From: Chrysemys picta bellii
Taxonomy: Eukaryota; Chordata; Testudines; Emydidae
Direction: 5' to 3'
Assembly: GCF_011386835.1 (NCBI RefSeq)
Contig: NC_088800.1
Span: forward strand, 18,562,572-18,626,571
DNA length: 64,000 nt
This document shows, piece after piece, positions 22,701 through 35,400 of this stretch. Both the position numbers and the translations under genes were made by a program. Below the pieces are notes generated by a model, which did not search any database, was not told where the DNA came from, and saw nothing but the letters and a program-made list of their open reading frames with translations. How positions within the stretch are numbered: position 1 is the stretch's first letter; every line of letters begins with the position of its first letter.

Positions 22701-25181
22701 TTAATACTGCATGACACCCAACATATAAACGTGATTTATTTGATTGCCTGTGGCATATATAATATGGTCTGCCTTTTATCAATATTTTTAGGGACAGTAA
22801 AATGTGTTAAGTCTAAGTTCAACTTTCATATCTTCAATGACTGTGTTTGTGTATAAAAGCAGAGGCTAGACTGTGTTCTCAGTTACACCAACATAACTCT
22901 GGAGAATGGAATGTTTTCCACAAAAATTCTCACCAGTTCACCTCTAAAGTGATAGTAATATTTGACGTCTATTAAGCCAAGATCCCCGTGAACTAAGCAT
23001 ATTGCTGGAAATTGGCTGTTGTTCCATGATACATGTTTTAAAAGGGAAAAGTTAATCTCTCACAAAAGTAGAGAAAAAAAGTCTTAATAAAACATTGTTA
23101 GCCAATTAACTGCCAGGAAATCAATAAAATCACCGAAAAAAATGTGAAGGGATAGGAGCTAATGGAAATGGTAAGAGCTTTAAATGGCAATTTGGAAACC
23201 TCCCAAAGGCTACAGCTTCTAAAATGGCTTCAATAAGCTTGATTCTTTCTGTGAGAGGAAGAAACCCACATTGTCATTTTAGAAGCCTTAAAATGCCTAA
23301 TTGAGGTGTGAGTAGATGTAACTGTGATATATGGTCATTAACATGCAATGGAAATGTCTGAACTAACACTTGAAGTATTTCTATGAACTCTTTAACCATA
23401 GCAATAAACTGCTGGAAACAAAACCAAACGTATTTATGCTCTCCATGGCCATGATTTTATTAGTGCTGATGAGCTGCACGGCGTTATAGTGAATTTTCAA
23501 ACCTGACAGAGCACACCGAATGTTCTCTGAATATTAACATAAATTCTTATTATGATATTAATTCCAGGCTTGCTAGAAGACTGGGGGTGGGGACTGTTCA
23601 ATAAAAGATGAGAGACTTTTGCAAAAGACAGTAGGAGTGTGTGAGGTGGAGTGTAAAACAGTATGCTTTATGCCATGATGAACGGCATGTAAATTCCAGC
23701 TCCAGTAATTGGGTGTCTCCATGCCTCTACATGTCTGTAGATACAGAAATAGTTAGATACATATGTAGGAATCTATACATATGTATTTAAAAAATTATAC
23801 TTAAATTACATGCAATTCTCCCAACCCCCAAAAAAACTCCTATGTTAAAAGAACATTATGACGGTTGTAAAGTCAAGCACTCAAAAGTCATCCTCTGGGT
23901 GGACTAGCACTGGTGGGTGAGACACTCTTTGCCCATTTTCTCCAAACACAACCCCCTTCTACTCAGTCTCCTTCAGTAGTCTCTGTCCCAGGCCTGTCTT
24001 TCCTCTACCTAGACAGTTCCACTCCACAGGCTTCTCATCCCAGTTCTCCCCTCCTGGTTCTTCATACAATCTGTCTCTCTCCACCACCCTGGCCTCCAGT
24101 CGTCCCACCACCTACTCACATTCTTTATCTGCACTGGCTCTCAGTTCCAAGATCGATCCCCAGGCTCCTTGTCCAATTTCAGTGTGTCACCTCTAGCTCT
24201 TTGTCCCAGTCTCTTTGCCCAGCCAGTCCCAGTTTTCCCATTGCACTCTGAGTCCTTATTAGGCCTGTCTCTCCCTCCCCTTCACTTCTTTCCCCTTGCC
24301 CCACAGATTCTCAATCCCAGTCTTCTTGTCTAGCTAGTCCCAGTCTCCTTCTGGCACTGCATCTGAACTCAGTCTCCCCCTCCCACTCCCAACTACCGGC
24401 TCGTAGTCCCCCCGTGGCTTCCCTCCATGGCTCCCAGTCCAGTCTCCTTGCCCAGCCAATCCCAGTCTCTTTGTACAAATCTACTCCTTCCTTCATCCTC
24501 GCAGGTCCATCTTTTGTCCTCTCTGCATTTGATTCAGGCAGTTTTCTCCTTTGGGCTGCCTGGGCCCAGCACGGGGGTCACCGAGAGCAAGGAGAGACAG
24601 GCTCCCTCCCTGCACTCAATTCAGGGGCATAGAGCTGGCACACTTCACAGCATCCCACTGCTGCAATTGCAGGGAAATTTCTCTTAGCCCCAGGCTGGAG
24701 CATGCCCAGTGCAGATGGGCATTTAGTTGTTAAAATCTCAGAAGTCTACTGAGCATGTGTTGCAGTTCTCTGCTTGCCACCTTGGTTCATTAGCGCTAAC
24801 TGTAGAGTTACACTTTTGGCTCTGGACGTCCCCCAGTTTAGTCCCTGGTATTGGCCCCATCTGGCAACTGACACTTTACCATTATCCAGTGTAATAACAG
24901 AAGGATGTGACAAAATTGCTTTTTAAGATGTTCATATTGTGTCACTCCTGCATGTCACCTTGACTAGGCTGTTCTTCCCCCTGTTTTGGTGGAAACTCTG
25001 GTTTCCACTAGCCACTTCTGCAGAACATCAGTCTCCATTTTATCTTTCTGTCCCCATGCACACAAGAGGCCTTAGGTGTGTTTTGGATCAGCCATGGCAG
25101 ATCCATTGACAAAAGTAGAGCCCTGTTGGGAAATCTATCTACTAACTCTGGTATTTTCCAGACGGGGCCTAGGTCCAGATC

Positions 25182-25468
25182 AAGGGTCGGCTCCAGCTTT
25201 TTTGCCGCCCCAAGCGGCGAAGCAATAACTAACTAACTAACTAAATAAATAAGATAAAGGCACGATCGGCAGCACGATCGGCAGCACTTCGGCGGCAGCT
25301 CTACCGTGCCGCTTCATTCTTCGGCGGCAATTTGGTGGCCGGTCCTTCCCTCCAAGAGGGACTGAGGGACCCACCACCGAATTGCCACCGAAGACCCAGA
25401 CTTGCCGCCCCTTTCCATTGGCCACACCAAGCATCTTCTTCCTTCACTGGTGCCTGGAGCTGGCCCTG
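25182..25468. mobile_element. hAT MITE (CAGGGCCGGCTC family), copy B
   Basis: Ends AAGGGTCGGCTCC and GGAGCTGGCCCTG, with perfect 8-bp duplication TCCAGATC at 25174-25181 and 25469-25476. It ends about 90 bp before the acceptor of the first FSD2 coding exon. Confidence 0.93.
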
Positions 25469-25558
25469 TCCAGATCAACAGCAGTCCTAAACACAACCTC
25501 TTCTGTCTGTGCATTTTAAAGCAACCACATGACTAATTCTTTTCTTTTTATTCTGAAG

Positions 25559-25629
25559 GACTAAAACACATTTCATCTGGTCATCTGGAAGGCCTTACAG
25601 TACTGCTGTCATTCAGCCCTGCCACCGCA
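25559..25629 (+). other. FSD2: FSD2 5' untranslated part of the first coding exon
   Basis: The pyrimidine-rich acceptor TTTATTCTGAAG precedes 71 nt of leader before the ATG at 25630 (context CCGCAATGG). An upstream non-coding exon is implied. Confidence 0.75.
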
Positions 25630-26406
25630 ATGGAGAATGAATTTGTTTTCAGTAGTGATACAGCAGCTTTAGATCCAGCCACTGAGCCAGCAGCGTCCAT
25701 GATGTGTCCAGAATCTAATGAAAATGAGCCCGAAGGCTTAACGTTTTATCACATGGATCTCTATGAATCAAAGGGAAGATTAGAAATCTTTCCTGAAGAG
25801 CCAGCTGGAAGAGGAGATGGGGCTCTGGGCGAAACCAGCGAAGAGTCAACAGGGCCAGCGGAAGATTTTCGCCGATCTGACCAAAGTGCATATGACTTGG
25901 AAAAGGAAGTTGATGAACTAACAAAACTATATGGGCTTGATGAGGATAAAGAAATAGATCAGGAGCTTCTTGGTGGGAATATAGCTACAGCTGGGATTTT
26001 AGAGAGCACAGAGACACCAGCTCACAAGGAAGGTGTAGCAGCGGGATCAGATGGCTCCATATATAATGCACCGAAGAGCAGTTCACCAGTAAACGGCTCT
26101 CAGCATGAAAAACACATGGAAAGCACAGAGGAACAGGAACTTCCTGGCAAGGATTCTCAAGATGAATCTCAACACCTACACAATGCAAGAGCATATGATG
26201 AGTTGCATAATCATGCAAGTTCCAAAGAAGAGCTTAGGAGTGATGACAGGCAAGACGAGCAGAATATTCAACCAAACAGTGAAGAGGAAGCTGCTGATAT
26301 TTATTGTGCTACTTGCAAGATTCCAATTAGAGCCTTTGACAAATTGTTTGGTGATCATAAGGACCATGAGGTGACCCAGCTTGCCAATGCAGTGGAAAGT
26401 GCAAAG
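25630..26406 (+). CDS. FSD2: FSD2 coding exon 1
   Basis: 259 codons, [16 protein letters not shown] to NAVESAK. Donor AAAG then GTAAGA, phase 0. Holds the acidic region and the whole zinc-binding site ([13 protein letters not shown]...HKDHE). Confidence 0.96.
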
Positions 26407-29400
26407 GTAAGAATAATCCACGTGGTTGCTTCCATTATTCTGCATATCTGTTAAATAGTGTTCAAACCTATTAATAATGATGCTCTGTTTGATAGGAGGA
26501 GATTCAGAAAAACATGTGTAAATTAGAAGAACAGGTTACTGAAATGGAAAACTTTGCCAGTCACTTGGAGGAAATTTTCATCACTGTAGAGGTAAGCAAT
26601 TTGCTCGTTGATTAACTCTGCAATGTGGGACCAGCTGAGCACACAGCTGTTTTGACAAGACTGTAGTGTTCACTTTTATACAGGATGAGTAATTACAGCA
26701 ATAGAGGCCATGGTTACCGTGCGCAAAATGTAACATGATACAATGCACTGCAGTATATCAAGGGCTAGATTCAATCCTGGCTTATTCAAGCTCATCCCAG
26801 GGTGCCTGGCCCCGGTAGTGGAAAATCTGAATGGAAGGAGGTTGCAGTAGCACAAGGTAGCGGATGGTGGCTACAGCCAGGCCGCGCTGCCTGAACAGTA
26901 AAAAGCTGCTGGCCAGGAAGCCCAGATTTCCACTTAAATCTTCCCTCCCACTGGACCCCCACTTCGGGAGGGTGAGGATATAAGCATTAGCTGCTCAGCT
27001 CCCCTAGAGTGAATGCACGAATCCCCAATGGGGTGCTACGGTTCCCCTCGGTGCAAACATATAGGTGGAAACACCTACTTATTGTAACTGGAATGTGCAC
27101 CTATTTGTGTTTCTAGTTTTTAGTTTTGAGGCTGGTTTTATTCATCACACTATTGTTTTTATTATACTTTACTATGTTTGTATTAGATCTGGAATGAATG
27201 TCTAGCATCCCCAGTGCCTTTGTGGGGGGTGAGGGGGCTTAATAAATGGTTATAAAATATGGTCATTATTTATAATCTAATGATAATATTACATAGTCTA
27301 GTAACTATTTATATGTAACAAGATTGTCTCCGTTGTAACAATCACTTTGATTTGATATCAGTAAGATTTTCCTTCTTACTGACCTCAGTGGGCTTTGGCT
27401 CAGGCCTTAGATGAATGAAATAAAACCCAAATGCCTTCCAGGAGAATTTTGGGCGCCAAGAGCAGAACTTTGAGATGCATTACAATGAAGTGATGCAAAC
27501 ACTAACTCAGAGATATGAAGAAAAGGTAGAAGGCCTTGGGGAAGAGAAGAAACAGAAGCTAGAAGCCTTGTACGGGCAACTGGTCAGTTGTGGAGAAAAT
27601 CTTGACACCTGTAAGGAGCTGATGGAAACAATTCAGGAGCTGTGCAAGGACAAGGAGAAAGCTGATTTTATTAAGGTAAAGTAATTAAACTGGCAAGACC
27701 CCTTAAGGATGGTCTATTTCCTCAGAATTTTGCCCAGTCAAGAGTAGAAGGATCCAGCATTAAGATCATGAGTGATTGACTTTCCATAGAACATTCAAAG
27801 CTGGTCATGCACTCTACCTGCTAGGTTTATGATGATGTCAGTGCCCCAGGTGCTTTGCACATGGTACTAACTCAATCATGATAAGTTCAACATTACTAAC
27901 ATTCATCAGCAGAGGTTTGTCACTGGTAAACTCAATGATTCATGAGTGTCATTCTGACTTGGAGAAAATACTGTTTGTTCTTCAGGTCTAACCACGTAGG
28001 AAACTTTTGAAGTGCTTAGCAATGTTCATTGCCACATGCAGTCTTAGCTTTCTAGCTCTAGTTTGGGCTCACAGAGGCAGATTAATGCTTCAGTAGGATG
28101 TTGTTTCCCATCACTTAGTTTTGCTCATTTTGCCAGGAAGTTCAAATATGCAGTTAAATAGGAGGCCCCAAGTGCACACATGAGGGACTCCTGCAAAATG
28201 ATTAATGAAACCTGCAGTTGAAGCAACTTAGAGAAATATTTTTCTTTGACAGGTGCCCCTCCTCTGGGAAGATAACAGGAATTTTCAAAGTCGATGAGTG
28301 ATCACTCTAACTTGAACTGTCCCATGATTGGTGTGTGGGCCGGGGGGAGGACTGGGGAGCAATTCTGTAGCGCAGCAGCAGCAACTTCTGAACTGAACAT
28401 TACAAAACAGAACATAAAACCATATATCACTAAAGTCCGACCTCATGGATCTCTTCTATTCTGATCATTTTGATTTGGCCTGTTGAATGCTTTTCATGAT
28501 CTGACATTCCCCAGTTTTGCATTGGCCCTAGGAACCATTTTTTCAATCTCTTCTGAGGTCAGAATGCTCCCCTTATGTAGCACGGAGGGGAGGAAATAGA
28601 TGTTGATCACAAGTTCGTGCAGCCAACAGGTTCAGGCATGCTGCTCAGATTGTGATGGAGTAGCACATGCTGTGACCTGGACTCTCCATGGGCTGCATCT
28701 CTATATTATAGATGAGAATGGCCATAGCCTGCCTCACTGAATTCAAATCAGAGTGGCCCTCAGACTCCTGGAAAATCACCAGCCTGCCCTAAGTTAGGCA
28801 AAGTTTGGGCAGCTTTGTCTTATATTAATGGGTGGTGCTCAGTCTCCATCAAATAAGTGTCCATCACAGGGAGTGGGGGGCATTGTTATTTCTACGGGAA
28901 AAGGAGACAGATCATTCAACAAATGTAGCTTCCCTTCATATCTGCAAAGAACATCCAATCGCTCCACAGATTTTCCTTTCGCCTCCAAGATGCTGCTTGT
29001 TCCTGCTTGAGACAATCTGTGGGCATGATAGCAAGTCTTTGCACTCTTGATTTAGTAGAAGCTAGGTGTGGGGATGGAGGTTGGTTGGTGCTGATTTACA
29101 TCCCATACAATCCTATTGCAAATTAGCTCAGGATCTGGTCAGCTGAAAATAAGAGTAAGCCTGAGCTTCATTCTCGGCAGGGCCGGCTCTGGCTTTCTGG
29201 CCGCCCCAAGCAAAAAAAAAACCGTGGCACGGCCGGAGCCAGGGTGCAGGGGGACTCCCTGTCCTGTAGATGTGCCCCGGCTAGTGGGGGGAGGGGGAGG
29301 GAGCGGGGGGAGAGAGAGAAGGGGGGCGGCCAGGGCTTCAGTGGGGCGCTGCCATGCGGCCCCTCCCGCCGTGCCCCCTGCCGGGAGGGCTCCACACCAC

Positions 29401-32400
29401 TCTGGTCGGCTGGGAGAGAAGGACATGGACTGCCCTGCCGGGGTTGCTGCAGGGCGCTCCCGTTCTCCACGCCACTGCCCCCTACAGGGCGGCCGGAGCA
29501 GAACAACAACAACAACAAGAATGCGGCCGTGCCGCCCTAGGATTGGGCGAAATGCCGCCTCCTACAAGCTGCCGCCCCAAGCACCAGCTTGCTCGGCTGG
29601 TGCCTGGAGCCGGCCCTGATTCTCGGTATCAGAAGTGTTATGAGAAAACAAGCTTTTTTGTTCTACGTGGCAGTATTTAGAACACAATCAGTCAGACAAA
29701 TCTGGTATTGTATAGTCTGCATTTGGGTTAAAAAGCTAAATTGCTCTTGCATACGTGGAAGACTTTCTATCTTTTTCTCTCTCTTTTTTATAGGCTGCAA
29801 TACCCGTGGTTGACAGGTAATATCAATAGTATTTTGTTTTGCTTTTCACTCCTTCTCATCCAAAATAATCTTCTGAAAACGCTAATGTTGGGCATCCCGT
29901 GTTCTCAAGTATTTACTGATTTTGTGACAACATTCTATCTTTGATAGGGGTGCACCGAATGTTACTGAAGCTAGGAGTTAGAGCTCTGCAAATCTTTCAT
30001 CATTCTAGTTTAAACTGCCGCTGGAAAAGTCTCCAAAACAAGTTTAACAGCTTGAAACTGATTCTGAACTAATTTAATAAAGCACATATATAAGAGACAG
30101 AGCGTAACTAAGTCAGTGTCACTTTGCTTTAGTGATAGAAAACTGATTGCAGTGACTGAAAAACAGGATTGCTCAAGTCTTAAAGAAATGCTCTGGATAT
30201 AAAATCTGCCTAAACTGGGCTCTCTAAATACACTGATTAGTAACAAGCTTATTTATGCATTAATAAGGAGGTTTAGTAAATGCAGCCAGGGTGCTCAAAA
30301 CTGATAACATGAAATATAGTAATGGTCAGAAAAGAGCCCTGGGAAATGCGAAATCACTTGCAAAATGTATGTTTTAATTCACTTCAGTCCATCATAAAAA
30401 CAAGTAGAAGAAAAAAGGGTCGGCTTCGTCTTTTTAACAACTGTATAGCACCTAGTCCACTCAGGCCCTGACCTGGCTACTGTAATATGAATAATAAACA
30501 AGAATGCAGTTTTTGGAGGCAACAGTTTGCTTCCTTCAGAATTAGAGCTTTAGGGGAAAATGTTCTCTGTCACCTGCTTAATGGGCCCACCCTATCTAGC
30601 ATGCCAGCCAAACCAATGCAAGACCAAGAATGACAAGGAGATGGACGGTAAGAACTAGCTGCAGGATTTGGCCCAATTTGGATATAACTAAATGTGAGCA
30701 CGAATCTTATGCAGGTCCGAGAATACATTTCTGAATACATGGTATGAGCAAGTGACAAATGGAAGCCAAGATTTATCTTGTGCAACCATCTAGACATGGT
30801 TTAAGAAAGGACTTTGCTCTCTTTTTAGTGTGTCAGATAAGGCAGCTTCTTTGAATGGTAAAATAAAGAGCTCTCTCTTCTTGTTAACACTGATGTTGTA
30901 GCCTGAAGGATCGCTCAAAATGGTACTGTCGTGTTATAGGAATTAGGCTCTTTTACACTTACAGGCTGGGAGAATTTTTAAAAAAAGATATGGATTTAGA
31001 GCTTTCAACACTGCCAGACTTTGAAGACAGAGTTATAGATTTCTCTGATGTTCAACAACTAATGGATTCCATTAATACCATCGCAGGTACTCATTCTATT
31101 TGATCCTTATTTCAATCCTATTTAAGATGCATTATCAATGTCATGTTGAATGGAAGCCTATTATTTACTCCTGGGGGAATTCTGCATCACTGCACATGCA
31201 TAGAATTCGTGGCCCCCGCAGATTTCTTTGCTTACCCACAGAAAAATGACTTCTGATGGGGAAGCAAAGGGAAGCCGCAAGAGCGGTCATGCGCCCATTC
31301 CCTGGCAGTGCAGACAGGTTGGTTTGGGCACCCAGAGCAGCTGGTAGACACATAAATCACCACCGGGGTGCAGGGGGTAGGGCTGGGTAGTCATGTGTGT
31401 GAGAGAGAGAGAGATACACTCTGTCCCGCTCGCTATTGCAGAACGCTTGGTGTGGAGGGGCAGGGCTTTGGGGTGTTTCTGAAGAGGTAGGCATGGGGCA
31501 GGCTCTGTTCCCTCCGGCAGAGGAGAATGTAGTAGCCTGCCTGCTTAGTGAATTTTTCCCATTGTTCTTAGTGAATTCCCCCAGGAGTATAAAACTGGGG
31601 TAAAAATTTCAAGGCTCCTTTACATTGTCAGAGTGGTGTAAAGGACAGTATGACCTTATGCTGCTTTAGTGATTAGAACTGGTCTAAATTTTTGGACTGA
31701 AAAAAATTCCTATCAAAATGTGCTCCATGAACTGTTTGCTACTGACCTTTCTGGAGATGGTCAGTGGCCAATATAAATTGTGAGTTTGAGTCCCCAGCCC
31801 TCATTTGCTCTTCAGTTGCCTATGATGTAACATTGAGCATATGGCTGCATATATTTGTTGACTAATAATTAGAAGTAAAGGGTCAATACTAGCTACATTA
31901 CTATTAGACAGAGGGGGGTTGGTGATTTCCTCCAATGCTCCCCACTCCCATTCTCTATCCATTGTATTGTAGTCTAAATAAATTACCAAAATAATTGAAA
32001 CTAGCTGGATTATATTGCGTTATTTTGACAAAAAATATGCAGAATTTTGCAAATTTTAAAATATTGTATGCAGAATTTTTAATTTTTTGGTGCAGAATTC
32101 CCCCAGGAGTAATTATTTCTTTTAAAGGGAATTTGCAAGGACAAAAAGTTAGCTTGTGTGCTTATATATTTTGTTTGTTTGTATATTTATGATGGATAAA
32201 AGAGGCTTGGAAGTTATTGTCATAGATTTTTTTTCTGCTTGTTTTTTAACGTTAGAATGATCAACACTGTCAAGTATGGTCTTCCCTAGTTTTGCTGGGT
32301 GACTTTATTGGAAGACTCAGAGAAGTGGGTTCAGAGTTTTCTCAGCTTTTCCTTGAAGTAGCAATGGTGCTGACTCTGTAACAAACTTGTCTTTCCTTCT

Positions 32401-35400
32401 AGCTCATTGTACTAAATGGAGATTAATAAAAAACAAAAGCAAAAGTTTAAAACAGTTTGAACCACTTCTCCCAATTAATCAGATTTCAGTTGCTTGCTCT
32501 CCTGATATTACCCTATAGTTCTCCAGTCATCCCTGGAGTCCACAAAGGAAAACAGGGTACATAAGGTTTGACTTTCTAATGATTAAAAAAAATCCCCTTT
32601 GAAAATAAGATCTTTCAGGCCTTCTTTATATATCATAAAGAGTCAGAAAAGGCATGGCACTTTTTTTTTTTCTTTTTGCTGGTCAGCTTTAAAAAGTTGT
32701 ATCGAAATGTTTGTCATGTAACCTGTTTGCCCTTGAGCATTATGCAAGTCAAGTATTTGACATGTTCCCTCACGTCTGTGCATTCAACATTATCTCCAGA
32801 GGCTCCTAAATACTGGAACTAAAAGCTTTATCTGTTGGTAGGCAATAGTGCAGATCACTATTGACTTCTCTGCTACAGCTTCCTTCATCCTGTTAGCTCT
32901 GCATCCTGTGTGGAATGAGACAGCCTCCAGTTTTCCCTCCCTTTTTCACAAAGAGTAAAATTAACCTGGCACAGGGCCAGCAGCTCTCAGGACAACCAAG
33001 TTTAGGGAGCTGCCTTAGGCTGAGGTTGATGTTTTTGTTGATTTAAAGTAAATCCCAGGAAGTGGGTGAGTTTGGACCAAACACTAAGGGGCCTGGTTCT
33101 CATTCCCACTAGTTTTACACACTAACTTTAATGATGTTACTCATGATGCACACCAGTGTTAGTGAGGGTAGAATCAGGCCCAGTGTGTGTAGACTCCAAT
33201 CAGAGTCAGGGCTCTGTGTTAACATGGGGCTGGTCTATGCTGTGCAGCAATGTGTACTGGGCAGCAGGGATGTGTGTGTGTGTGTAAGTAAATTGTAGAG
33301 CACTCTAAGCGTTGCACTCTAACAGCTCCGGGTAGACCCTGCTGATGCGCTCTGAAAGGTTCCCACATTAGTATAGTACTGTTTGTAATAGGACTATGTC
33401 AATGCACACTAGGTACCTTTTTGGTTTTTCTCCGTTAGTAACATACCATGCTTCCACTGAGGGAAAGTACCCTCATGCCATTTAATGGGAAAGAGGGAAA
33501 GATCCTGTTCCTCTCATCACCGACGTGTGTTCATAAACTGAAATATCTGTCTTCATTTCAGCTCCTTCAGCTCCGGTGATAAATCCCCAAGCTCCCAACT
33601 CAGCGACTGGCACCTCTGTGAGAGTATGCTGGGGCCTCTTCTCAGATGACACTGTCGAGTTCTACCAGCTATATTATAAACAAGTCAGTGACGACACACC
33701 TAGTGAGGAGCAAGCTGGTAAGAAGGGACACATGTAGGCTCCAGTTCAGAAAGCAACTGGCTTCTGAGACCATTTTCAACAGCCGTCTCAAAAAGGGTTT
33801 CAGTGAATACAGCTGTACCTGCTGCTGCTAGTGCTCCGGGGATGGGTAGCTGATCTAACTTGAGGTATTTTAGAGCACAGCTCACCAGATTATCTATGTG
33901 CCAACTTAAAAACCCACAATCATTTTGCAGTTTAGCTCAATGCCAATAATAGGCTGCAACTCTCCCCTCCTGCCCAGCCACCCCAGATACAAAACTGCAT
34001 TAGCTAATCCCGTTTGTAAGACCGCTTGTTCCAGAGCACAGTCAATTTGCCAGCATAGATGGAGACCTGAGAGTGCTGAATGGGCTGTTTAGAAAGGAAA
34101 GCCGAACCCATGTAAACTTTACAAGATCCAAATAATGAAAACAACATTCTTTGAATGGCCTCTGCACATTTCCACTGTTGGGATAAATTGACAGTGCTTG
34201 GGAATGTGCAGAGTCCATCCTGAAGAAACTCCAGTGACAGGTGAGTAACCTTCACCATTCATTTTTGTTTAGTTTGGGTAGTATTAATACTACAGAAGAT
34301 GATGCTTCATGGCATTTATGTATCCATATAGGATAGATGGATGAAGGCACCAGCAACTGTACCATGACTGAGTTAGCAATGTGACCTCACAGCTAGTCAA
34401 ACGGACAAGACTGAAGAATGGTGTGAAACTCAGCTCAGAGGCACAATAAAAAGCAATGTTTTCCAGCAGTCGGGGCCGTGGTTCAGTAGGATGAATGTCT
34501 GTGTAAAGGAACTGCATGAATACCTGGTGTTTTTCATTTCAGAGCTCATGCTAAAAGTGAAAGAAGCATACTGCACAGTAACTAACCTGGTGCCAAATTC
34601 ACAATATGAATTTTGGGTCAGTGCTTTAAACACCACCGGCGTCAGCCCAGTGAGTGAAAGAGCAGTTTATGTGACAGGTAAATGTACTTCATGACTATAA
34701 TATGAGTAAGTGACTTTAGTATTGAAGTTAATGATAACTCTCTGGACTTTATAATAATAATACTTTATTCAAACTGATTCTGCTGGCTTGGTGCTTTTAG
34801 TGCGGTGTAACTTCATTGGATTCTGTGGCGTTACTCCTGATTTATACTAGAGCAATAGAGAATGGGCATGAGGCCCATTATCCTCATTTTAGAGATGGAA
34901 AACTGAGGCACAGAGTTAAATGACTTATTCAAGGACACAAAACAAGGTATTGGCTAAGTAGGGTAACCAGACAGCAAGTGTGAAAAATCGGGACAGGGGG
35001 TGGTGGTGGGGTAATAGGCGCCTACATAAGACAAAGCCCCAAATATCGGGACTGTCCCTCTAAAATCGGGACACCTGGTCACCCTATGCCTAAGCTAGGA
35101 ATGGACCCCAGCTCTGCTGGTTCCTATATCTAAGCAATGGACAATGCTACTCTCTCTTCAGAGGTTTGTAAAGCTTTTGTCATTTTGTCCATCAGGCCGC
35201 ACTTTGTAATTGCAGCGCAGTAAAGTAGATTTTGATTCGTGATTAGACAGAGCCACAAAGTTCAGATCCAGATCTGAGCATCCCTAAATTTTTGGTATGT
35301 TCAGATCCAGGGTTTTGGTTCAGCCCATCATAGAGTGAGGCGGCCAGTCATGATAGCTGGATTTGGCTCCAAACTCCACAAAAATTCAGACACACTCAGG

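Larger units (their letters stand above)
16675..25558. other. WHAMM-FSD2 spacer, repeat-rich, no coding exon found
   Basis: Holds the nested transposon at 17.0-19.1 kb, an inverted-arm repeat at 19.6 kb and a hAT MITE at 25.2 kb. The FSD2 5' untranslated exon or exons must lie here, because the first coding exon starts with a splice acceptor, but I could not identify them. Outside the repeats (roughly 19.8-25.1 kb) I see AT-rich sequence without a recognisable gene. Confidence 0.6.

Noticed and set aside
22020..23560. Possible conserved regulatory block upstream of FSD2
   Set aside because: The sequence looks non-repetitive, but conservation cannot be judged from one genome and I see no convincing cluster of muscle factor sites. 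A multi-species alignment would decide.
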